This document shows, one piece after another, positions 1 through 5,340 of a stretch of 7,447 bases of DNA. The notes beneath the pieces were generated by a model. It was given only the letters and a program-made list of their open reading frames with translations, was not told where the DNA came from and did no database searches. How positions within the stretch are numbered: the stretch's first letter is position 1; each line of letters begins with the position of its first letter. Source of the DNA: Dehalococcoidia bacterium (GTDB lineage Bacteria > Chloroflexota > Dehalococcoidia > UBA6926). The stretch lies in assembly GCA_030754805.1 (NCBI GenBank), contig JASLZO010000053.1:1-7447 (forward strand), written 5' to 3'. Position numbers and translations under genes: made by a program.

Positions 1-373
1 GGACCATCTCGAGAGTCCCGGCGTCGACACGGGAGGAAAGAGGAAGAGCACCGTCGGGGACGTACTCCATGGCGATCCGACTCGCTCCAGAGATCAGTCC
101 GCGGACCCCGTCGACGAGTTCTTGTCTCCACGAATACGCGACTCGCCGACCCTGAAGGGCGTCGAGTTTCCCAGCGTCAACGGCATGGGTGAGCAGGCTG
201 GGCTCGCCGAAGGGAGGAACGAAGTAGAACACTGGCCTGGTGAGGCCGGTCACTCCGTTCGAGATCTCGAAGAAGACCGGGTTCGACCGGCGATGGTCGT
301 ACACGAGCCAACCGCCGAGTCCCTCATTCCGGAGGTGTTCCTGAGCACTGTCGATGAATGCCATATCAGACAT
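1..373 (-). CDS. M24 (Xaa-Pro aminopeptidase/creatinase-like) peptidase, N-terminal part, truncated by window edge
   Basis: This frame is open from an ATG at 373-371 to the left edge, giving 124 codons. What is visible matches the N-terminal, non-catalytic creatinase-type domain of aminopeptidase P-like M24 proteins. The visible blocks are GWLVYDHRRSNPV (residues 21-33), TRPVFYFVP (45-53), a GEPSLLTHAVD stretch (56-66), IAMEY (100-104) and SSRVDAGTLEMV (113-124); these are typical of bacterial family members that start with a 'GWLLYDF' type block. The metal-binding pita-bread domain, which would cleave Xaa-Pro bonds, should lie left of base 1 and cannot be checked. No signal peptide is seen, so the protein is probably cytoplasmic. 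I chose the first ATG because no ATG, GTG or TTG lies further upstream in frame before a TGA; a second ATG is codon 4. The ribosome binding site is weak (GGATCC, about 9 bases before the ATG). The gene lies 317 bases downstream of leuS on the same strand and may share its transcript. Family call is firm; exact substrate is unknown. Confidence 0.8.
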   Translation of the reverse strand, partial: MSDMAFIDSAQEHLRNEGLGGWLVYDHRRSNPVFFEISNGVTGLTRPVFYFVPPFGEPSLLTHAVDAGKLDALQGRRVAYSWRQELVDGVRGLISGASRIAMEYVPDGALPLSSRVDAGTLEMV

Positions 374-690
374 TCTAGATAGGATCCGTAGCTGGCTTGA
401 ATGAGCGTCGAGCGGATGTGCCCGAAAGAAGCGGATCCCTGCATCCGCCGATCCACTTCAGGCAACTCTGGATCGTCTTGGAGGGCAAACGCAGGGATGG
501 CGGAATGTTCACCTCCGACGAACGAGGTTGGGGCCCGGTCGAGTTCCGGCCGCCAGAATCGATTGCTCACATCCAATCGGGTCGGCATCACGATCGAACC
601 GGCCTCTGGGAGCAGCGCCCCGACCGGTTCTTTACCGCTGACCTGGGCGAAGAGCTAGAAGCGGAAACTACACGCTGCCGTCGAGAGGAA
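374..690 (-). other. Gap between leuS and the M24 peptidase gene with one coding-like but unrecognised frame
   Basis: No recognisable gene fills these 317 bases. On the minus strand, the leuS frame continues after the leuS TGA for 11 codons to a TAG (657-655), then stays open down to 250, inside the M24 gene. Possible starts are GTG at 591 and ATG at 588; neither has a well-spaced ribosome binding site. By hand count, codons in the open part down to the M24 start have G or C at about two thirds of third positions and about 30% T at second positions, which looks like protein rather than noise. The product contains pieces such as MPTRLDVSNRFWRPELDR and IPAFALQDDPELPEVDRR and matches no family I know. 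Its end would overlap the M24 gene by 124 bases, which is unusual. A plus-strand frame (397-750) occupies the same bases but is less protein-like. It could be a real small gene, a decayed one, or chance. No terminator hairpin was seen after leuS. Confidence 0.3.
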
Positions 691-3180
691 TCAGTGAGTG
701 ACGACGTTCACGAGACGCCCCGGAACGTAGACGATGCGCTTCGGTTCTAAGGCTCCGAGCGCCGTCCGGACCTTCTCGCTGGACAGCGCCAGTTCTCGCG
801 CGGCGCTTTCGTCGATCTCGGCCGGGACCGTCAGGCGGTCACGAAGTTTCCCGTCGACCTGGACAACCAGAGTGACTTCCTGTTGCGCCACGAAACGGTC
901 ATCCCAGGAAGGCCAACTCTGGTTGTGGACTGAGTAATCGTGCCCTCCAGCCTCCCAGAGTTCTTCGGCCAGGTGCGGGGCGATCGGGGCCAATAGGACC
1001 GTCAACGTGTCGAAGGATGTGCGCCATTCGGGACTGAGGACGATAACTGCGTCGTTCTCGGCGTGGCGAGACAAAGAATTCGTCAACGTCATCAGCGCCG
1101 CGATCGCGGTGTTGAATCGAAGTCCACGGAAGTCCTCGTCCACCTTTTTTACCGTTCGATGCGTCTCGCGACTCAGTTCCTCTGCAACATCTGGTGGAGC
1201 CGAATCACCATAGGCGTCGCGGCGTTGTTCGCTGAGATCCCAGATCCTGTTGAACCATCGCGAGATTCCGCGGATGCCGGTGGTACTCCAGGACCCACCC
1301 TGATCCCACGGCCCGACGAACATGAGGAAGGCTCGGACGGCATCTGAACCGAGCATCGCGACCTGGTCATCAGGGTTGATGACGTTTCCCCGACTCTTGC
1401 TCATCTTTTCGTGGTCAGCCGCCAAGATTGTCCCCTGATTGAACAGGCGGGTAAACGGTTCATCAAACGGGACAAGGCCGAGGTCGCGCAAGGCCTTGGT
1501 GAAGAACCTCGCGTATAGGAGGTGCATTACGGCGTGCTCCGCTCCACCCGTGTAGAGGTCGATCGGACACCATCGTTGGAGCGCCTCGGGGTCGAAGGCG
1601 GCGACATCACGCGAGTCCAGGTTCGCGTAGCGGAACTGGTACCACGACGAGTCGACGAACGTGTCCATGGTGTCGGTTTCGCGCTCGGCGTCGCGGCCAC
1701 ATTGAGGGCAGGTCGTCTTGCGGAATCCCTCATGATATTTGAGGGGAGACTCACCTGTGGGACGGAAGTTCGCATCCTCCGGCAGCACCACGGGTAACTG
1801 ATCTTCAGGAACCGGTACGGTGCCGCATTCCGGACAGTAAATGATCGGGATCGGCGTGCCCCAATAGCGCTGTCGGGAGATGAGCCAATCGCGGAGCCGG
1901 TAGGTCACCGTCCCCTTGCCTTGCCCCTTCACCTCCAGAAATCTGGTGACGTTGGCGATCCCTTCGTCGCTCCGTGTACCGTCGAACGGTCCGGAGTTAA
2001 CCATCAAGCCCGGCTGTGTCCACGCAGACTCTAGGGGAGTGCCGTCCCAGTCCGGTGGAGCGATCACGACGGAAATGGGAATCTCGTTCTTCCTCGCGAA
2101 CTCGAAGTCACGCTGATCGTGGGCGGGCACACCCATCACGACGCCGGTGGCGTAGCTATACAGTACGTAGTCGGCGATCCAGAGAGCGACCCTCTCACCG
2201 TTCAACGGATTGACGCAGTAGGTGCCCAGGGGAACCCCCGTCTTTTCTTGATCCGTGGACAGGCGCTCGATTTCGGTTTGGCGGCGCGTCGCGGCGATGT
2301 ATTCCTTCACCTGATCGACGTTCTCCGGCGTGGTGAGCGCCGGCACCAGCGGATGTTCCGGCGCCAGCACCATGAACGTGACGCCGTACACGGTGTCAGG
2401 TCGCGTCGTGAATACACAGAGTTCTTTATCGTCGACACCGGGAACCGTCAGGCCGAAGGCGATTTCCGTGCCCTCGGACCTCCCGATCCAGTTGCGCTGC
2501 ATGAGGTTGATCTTCTCCGGCCAATCGATTTTCGACTCATCGAGAAGTTCCTCCGCGTAGTCGGTGATCCGGAAGAACCACTGTTCGAGGTCGCGTTGGT
2601 AGACGACCGTCCCGCACCGCTCACAGGTACCGTCGGCCTGGACCTGTTCCCTGGCGAGCGAGGTCCGGCAGTTATCGCACCAGTTGACCGGGGCCCTGTA
2701 TCGATATGCCAGCCCCTTCTCAAAGAACTTCAAGAAGAACCACTGGTTCCACCGGTAGTAGTCAGGCTGGCAGGTAATCACCTCGCGCCGCCAGTCGAAG
2801 ATGGCGCCGAGAGTTTTCAGCTGGCTGCGCATGCGGTCGATGTTGCCCATCGTCCATTTGTAGGGGTGGATGTCCCTCTCGATGGCGGCGTTCTCTGCGG
2901 GGAGTCCGAACGAATCGAACCCCATGGGCCTCAGCACGTTGTACCCGCGCATCCGCATATAGCGAGCGTGTGCGTCGGCAGGCGCCTCCGCGTACCAGTG
3001 ACCGACGTGGAGGTCGCCCGAGGTGTAGGGGAACATGGAAAGCGCGTACCACTTCGGCCTCGCGCTGTCGCCTTCTTCTGCCTCGTAGAGCCGGTCTGTC
3101 TCCCAGCGAGCCCGCCATTTGGGCTCGAATTGAGCTGGATCGAAATGGAGACCGTATGGATTCTTGCGATTGGCGACCAT
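691..3180 (-). CDS. leuS: Leucyl-tRNA synthetase
   Basis: This class I enzyme charges tRNA-Leu with leucine in the cytoplasm and edits mischarged tRNA. The product is 829 residues, normal for bacterial LeuRS. The ATP-binding HIGH motif appears as HVGH (residues 58-61) inside MFPYTSGDLHVGHW, and the second ATP motif KMSKS is at 592-596. The CP1 editing domain shows the T-rich block TTRPDTVYGV (258-267) and VMGVPAHDQRDFEFA (348-362), whose Asp in HDQRD is the conserved editing residue. Two zinc-ribbon-like pairs are present: C168/C171 with C186/C189, and C449/C452 with C491/C494. DWLISRQRYWG (431-441) and SSWYQFRYAN (511-520) are further core signatures, followed by the anticodon-binding domain and a C-terminal LVVQVDGKLRDR block (771-782). 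I chose the ATG at 3180-3178 because family similarity begins there (NPYGLHFDPAQFEPKW) and AAGGAG lies 12 bases upstream. The frame is open further up to a GTG at 3312, but those 44 residues look non-conserved. It diverges from the BFN-like gene. Confidence 0.97.
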   Translation of the reverse strand: MVANRKNPYGLHFDPAQFEPKWRARWETDRLYEAEEGDSARPKWYALSMFPYTSGDLHVGHWYAEAPADAHARYMRMRGYNVLRPMGFDSFGLPAENAAIERDIHPYKWTMGNIDRMRSQLKTLGAIFDWRREVITCQPDYYRWNQWFFLKFFEKGLAYRYRAPVNWCDNCRTSLAREQVQADGTCERCGTVVYQRDLEQWFFRITDYAEELLDESKIDWPEKINLMQRNWIGRSEGTEIAFGLTVPGVDDKELCVFTTRPDTVYGVTFMVLAPEHPLVPALTTPENVDQVKEYIAATRRQTEIERLSTDQEKTGVPLGTYCVNPLNGERVALWIADYVLYSYATGVVMGVPAHDQRDFEFARKNEIPISVVIAPPDWDGTPLESAWTQPGLMVNSGPFDGTRSDEGIANVTRFLEVKGQGKGTVTYRLRDWLISRQRYWGTPIPIIYCPECGTVPVPEDQLPVVLPEDANFRPTGESPLKYHEGFRKTTCPQCGRDAERETDTMDTFVDSSWYQFRYANLDSRDVAAFDPEALQRWCPIDLYTGGAEHAVMHLLYARFFTKALRDLGLVPFDEPFTRLFNQGTILAADHEKMSKSRGNVINPDDQVAMLGSDAVRAFLMFVGPWDQGGSWSTTGIRGISRWFNRIWDLSEQRRDAYGDSAPPDVAEELSRETHRTVKKVDEDFRGLRFNTAIAALMTLTNSLSRHAENDAVIVLSPEWRTSFDTLTVLLAPIAPHLAEELWEAGGHDYSVHNQSWPSWDDRFVAQQEVTLVVQVDGKLRDRLTVPAEIDESAARELALSSEKVRTALGALEPKRIVYVPGRLVNVVTH

Positions 3181-3194
3181 CGCGGGTGGCTGCT

Positions 3195-3200
3195 CCTTCA
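3195..3200 (-). promoter_or_regulatory. Ribosome binding site deciding the leuS start
   Basis: On the minus strand AAGGAG (plus-strand ctcctt) sits 12 bases before the ATG at 3180. The spacing is a little long, but it is the only strong Shine-Dalgarno match in this leader and it supports the shorter leuS start over the GTG at 3312. Confidence 0.55.
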
Positions 3201-3234
3201 AGGTTTCGAGAGTCGGGCGTGCGGGTTCAAGAAT

Positions 3235-3250
3235 CAGGATGAGTATAGAT
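3235..3250 (-). promoter_or_regulatory. Candidate -10 element for leuS in the divergent leuS/BFN-like intergenic region
   Basis: The 157 bases between the two divergent starts hold a minus-strand TATACT (3247-3242), a 5 of 6 match to the sigma70 -10 box. This would place transcription start near 3235 and give a leuS leader of about 55 bases. No good -35 box lies 16-18 bases upstream, so the call is weak. The same bases read on the plus strand give TATAGA (3244-3249), which could serve the BFN-like gene, also without a clear -35 box. I saw no T-box leader features (a specifier hairpin or an antiterminator motif); at this length a T-box is not expected. Confidence 0.3.
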
Positions 3251-3337
3251 ACGGGCCACCCCAAAGGGCGCAGTTGCTTGTCCTGTACCCTCTCGAACGA
3301 TGGCCAGTGCACGAGACACCCTCGGGATCGATCGCCG

Positions 3338-3826
3338 GTGAACTACGTGCTGGACAAGGTCTCTGAGGACGTGGAGACGAAGGAACACGTCCTGGTCCTG
3401 AAGCAAGCTGGCGGTGAAGATCTGCTGGCCCTAAACATCGAGAAAAAAGAGGCGGATGTCCTCACCCTGCTGATGGCGCCAAGGGGACTTCCCGACCGTG
3501 GGGTGCTAGATCACCTCCGGGACACTGCGAGCAAGGGGACCGGTCACGTCGTCGGGATCCAACTTATGCTCTACGGAGACCGCAGCCAGGACCATCCAGC
3601 GCTGACGCCCGTGCTAATCGTCCAGAAAGAGGGTTCAGTCCTCGATCAGGCGGTACCAGCTTCTCTGGCCCACGCCGCAGCATGGTCCCTGGCGTTGGGG
3701 ATTCCGTTCGGCCTGGACGATGAGCTGATCACACTGCTTCATTCGACCGTGGCGGTGATACCGGGAGGCGTACCCACTGGGTTTGAGGACCTCCTCGCCG
3801 GGATGGAAGAGATCGATTCGCTGTAG
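3338..3826 (+). CDS. Divergent bifunctional nuclease (DUF151/BFN) family-like protein
   Basis: The 162-residue product resembles the single-domain BFN/DUF151 family in layout. It has a strand with EHVLVLKQAGGEDLLALNI (16-34), matching the family's 'vVLLKE.gg.r.LPIwIG' opening, followed by KKEAD (36-40) where the family has EA. A middle region ends in VVGIQLML (71-78) and PVLIVQKEG (91-99). Then VPASLAHAAAWSLALGIPF (106-124) with DDELI (127-131) stands where the family has 'RPSDAIALAL..GaPI.v..evl'. The tail GFEDLLAGMEEID (148-160) resembles the usual FR.FL..i.P tail. Members are described as DNases/RNases or stress regulators; function here is inferred only. There is no signal peptide or membrane segment. 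I chose the GTG at 3338 because similarity begins just after it and longer starts (ATG at 3164 or 3239) reach into the leuS leader or gene; the ribosome binding site is weak. It diverges from leuS and converges head-on with htrA, the two stop codons abutting. The Arg-Pro-Ser-Asp core is not conserved, so activity may be altered. Confidence 0.6.
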   Translation: MNYVLDKVSEDVETKEHVLVLKQAGGEDLLALNIEKKEADVLTLLMAPRGLPDRGVLDHLRDTASKGTGHVVGIQLMLYGDRSQDHPALTPVLIVQKEGSVLDQAVPASLAHAAAWSLALGIPFGLDDELITLLHSTVAVIPGGVPTGFEDLLAGMEEIDSL

Positions 3827-5128
3827 TCACACTGCCGAGCAGGTCCGCTCCTTCTGTCCCAAAGTGAGCCGTCGCATGAACTCATCGCCCGATGGGTCCA
3901 CCCCGGCGACCACTATCTGATCTCCCACGATGTGGGATCCGACGATGTTGAGAAGTTCTTGGACGGTCCGAATGGCGTGATCGTCGATCCGGGTGATCAC
4001 CTGGCCGAATCGGAGACCCGCGCGTTCGGCCGCAGAGCGAGGGTAGACGTTGTTTACGAAGACGCCTGTTTCGGCACGTAACCGGAATTGAGCTGCGATT
4101 CCAGGTGTGAGGGTATAGATGCTGACGCCGATCCACGGTTTCTCGACGAAGCCCTTTTCGATCAACTGATCAATGATAGGCAGCGCGCCATCGACCGCGA
4201 TTGCGAAACCGACGCCCTCGACGACGATTCCGCCCGACGTCGTCCGCTGTACGGCGGTGTTGATACCGATCACCTCACCATCCAGATTGAACAGGGGGCC
4301 GCCGCTATTTCCAGGATTGATCGCTGCGTCCGTCTGAATCAGGTTGGCCAGCGGCGGGCACCCCTCGGTCATTTGTACCTCACGGCCGACGGCACTGACG
4401 ATTCCCGCAGTGACCGTAGGCTCGGTTCCCAAACCCACCGCATTCCCGACGGCAACGACCCAAGAGCCGACTTGCAACTCTCCGGACCGGCCGATCTCCA
4501 CGGTTGGAAGATTTATCCCGACCACTCGTATGACCGCGAGATCGGACGTCGGATCGGTGCCGACGACGACCGAATCCGGGAACACACGACCATCCGGCAA
4601 CGTAACCGCGACCGAGGTCGCGGAAGCGATGACGTGGGAGTTCGTCACGACATGGCCGGCCCCGTCGATGATGAAGCCGGAACCCTCTCCCTCACGGGGT
4701 AACACTCCGAAGAACGTTCGTCGTTGCGAGGTTGCTTTTATCGACACCACGGCGGAGGAAACGCGTTCGGCGACGGTCGCGATATCCGGTAGGGAGTTCA
4801 CGTCCATTAGCCCAACGGCAGGTACAGCGCCGGATCCGTCGACGCCTGATTCCGGCGAAAGGCTTGCCGAAGCTGAAACGGTGTCAATCCGAGAAACTGC
4901 AGTGGACCCAGTTATTCCGGCTCCAGGAAGTTCGACGTCTGTCGCGGGAGTCGGTGGGTCCTCGAGAGGTGGAACCTGAGATGAGCGACCCACCTCGCTC
5001 AACGCTGCAGCGCATCCAGCAAGAAGAAAAAGGCTTACCCACAGCGCGATAGCGAAAGCCCAAACGGTCCGTCGCGTCTGTGTAGGCGCGATTCCCGTTT
5101 GCGCGCGCAGCGGTTCAGGTGAGTTCAT
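3827..5128 (-). CDS. HtrA/DegP-type serine protease, lipoprotein-anchored, one PDZ domain
   Basis: This is a trypsin-fold protease of the HtrA/DegP family, which degrades or refolds damaged proteins outside the cytoplasm. The 433-residue product starts with about 20 N-terminal residues ending in RR, a hydrophobic segment (22-38), and a lipobox LLAGC with Cys39, so it is probably lipid-anchored. Residues 41-115 are a Pro/Ser/Thr/Val-rich linker without recognisable domains. The protease domain follows: His165 in TNSHVI, Asp196 in SDLAVIRV, and Ser275 in INPGNSGGPLF form the full catalytic triad. GSGFIID (149-155) and TDAAINPG (266-273) are further family signatures. A single PDZ domain covers about 335-425, with WIGVSI and the GVFVNNVYPRSAAERAGL block. 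The start is the only plausible ATG before residue 108; its ribosome binding site is poor (GGGTAG). It is transcribed divergently from rpoB and ends with its TGA touching the TAG of the BFN-like gene. It could equally be named degP- or degQ-like, so no symbol is given. Confidence 0.93.
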   Translation of the reverse strand: MNSPEPLRAQTGIAPTQTRRTVWAFAIALWVSLFLLAGCAAALSEVGRSSQVPPLEDPPTPATDVELPGAGITGSTAVSRIDTVSASASLSPESGVDGSGAVPAVGLMDVNSLPDIATVAERVSSAVVSIKATSQRRTFFGVLPREGEGSGFIIDGAGHVVTNSHVIASATSVAVTLPDGRVFPDSVVVGTDPTSDLAVIRVVGINLPTVEIGRSGELQVGSWVVAVGNAVGLGTEPTVTAGIVSAVGREVQMTEGCPPLANLIQTDAAINPGNSGGPLFNLDGEVIGINTAVQRTTSGGIVVEGVGFAIAVDGALPIIDQLIEKGFVEKPWIGVSIYTLTPGIAAQFRLRAETGVFVNNVYPRSAAERAGLRFGQVITRIDDHAIRTVQELLNIVGSHIVGDQIVVAGVDPSGDEFMRRLTLGQKERTCSAV

Positions 5129-5157
5129 CGGCTACCCGAATCAATCTTACGCAACGA

Positions 5158-5177
5158 CCAAGTTGGGGCCCCTTTGG
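5158..5177. promoter_or_regulatory. Imperfect dyad around GGGGCCCC between htrA and rpoB
   Basis: A perfect 8-base palindrome GGGGCCCC (5165-5172) is flanked by CCAA (5158-5161) and TTGG (5174-5177), giving an imperfect 20-base dyad whose arms are offset by one base. It lies 13 bases upstream of the candidate rpoB -35 box and inside the candidate htrA leader, a position where a regulator could act on both genes. It could also be chance in GC-rich DNA. Confidence 0.25.
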
Positions 5178-5190
5178 CCTTTGATCACAG

Positions 5191-5219
5191 TTGACTTCGC
5201 CGAAGGAGAAAGGTACTTT
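5191..5219 (+). promoter_or_regulatory. Candidate sigma70-type promoter for rpoB
   Basis: TTGACT (5191-5196) matches the -35 consensus at 5 of 6 positions. After a 17-base spacer comes TACTTT (5214-5219), which keeps the key T, A and final T of the -10 box. Transcription would start near 5226 and give a leader of about 115 bases before the rpoB GTG. It is the best promoter match I found in this intergenic region, and it fits rpoB being the first gene of its own transcript here. Confidence 0.55.
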
Positions 5220-5248
5220 TCTGGGGCGCGTGGGCGGATACAACTCGT

Positions 5249-5277
5249 CTGATAGCGTCTCATAGGTCTCGCGGCAA
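5249..5277 (-). promoter_or_regulatory. Weak candidate promoter for htrA
   Basis: On the minus strand TTGCCG (5277-5272) and TATCAG (5254-5249) are separated by 17 bases, each matching consensus at 4 of 6 positions. Transcription would start near 5242, giving an htrA leader of about 115 bases that overlaps the rpoB promoter in antisense. A nearer TAAGAT (5149-5144) has no -35 partner and would leave almost no leader. Confidence 0.25.
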
Positions 5278-5308
5278 AGAGTTGAGCTATGCCGTGGAGG
5301 CTTTTTTT
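5261..5308 (+). other. rpoB leader hairpin and T7 run, possible pausing or attenuation site
   Basis: In the rpoB leader CATAG (5261-5265) can pair with CTATG (5287-5291), with an inner CTC/GAG pair (5268-5270 with 5284-5286). A short GCC/GGC stem (5291-5293 with 5299-5301) is followed directly by seven Ts (5302-5308). The hairpin touching the T run has only three pairs, too weak for a standard terminator, so at most it may mark pausing or partial attenuation ahead of rpoB. The two stems share base 5291 and so compete. Confidence 0.2.
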
Positions 5309-5326
5309 GGTCTCTAACAGGGTCAC

Positions 5327-5335
5327 GGAGGGGAG
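5327..5335 (+). promoter_or_regulatory. Strong ribosome binding site fixing the rpoB GTG start
   Basis: GGAGGGGAG ends five bases before the GTG at 5341; its GGAGG core is nine bases away. No other start codon exists in this frame back to the TAG at 5263, so the GTG start is well supported. Confidence 0.75.
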
Positions 5336-5340
5336 TAACG

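Noticed and set aside
397..750. A plus-strand 117-codon open frame across the leuS-M24 gap
   Set aside because: It runs antisense into the end of leuS, is Arg/Glu-rich with few hydrophobic residues, and is less protein-like than the minus frame over the same bases.
3181..3312. A longer leuS with 44 extra N-terminal residues from a GTG at 3312
   Set aside because: LeuRS similarity begins at the ATG at 3180, AAGGAG precedes that ATG, and the extra residues would cover the candidate TATACT promoter element.
3164..3337. A longer BFN-like protein starting at ATG 3164 or 3239
   Set aside because: The added residues resemble no part of the family, overlap the leuS leader or coding region, and have no well-spaced ribosome binding site.
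2119..3366. A 415-codon plus-strand open frame opposite the 5' half of leuS
   Set aside because: It lies antisense to the conserved LeuRS N-terminal and editing regions, extends past the BFN-like start in another frame, and has no recognisable domain. Long antisense frames are expected opposite GC-rich genes.
4088..4979. Two overlapping plus-strand open frames of 204 and 211 codons opposite htrA
   Set aside because: They are antisense to the conserved HtrA catalytic domain and are low-complexity Arg/Asp- or Thr/Pro-rich shadows.
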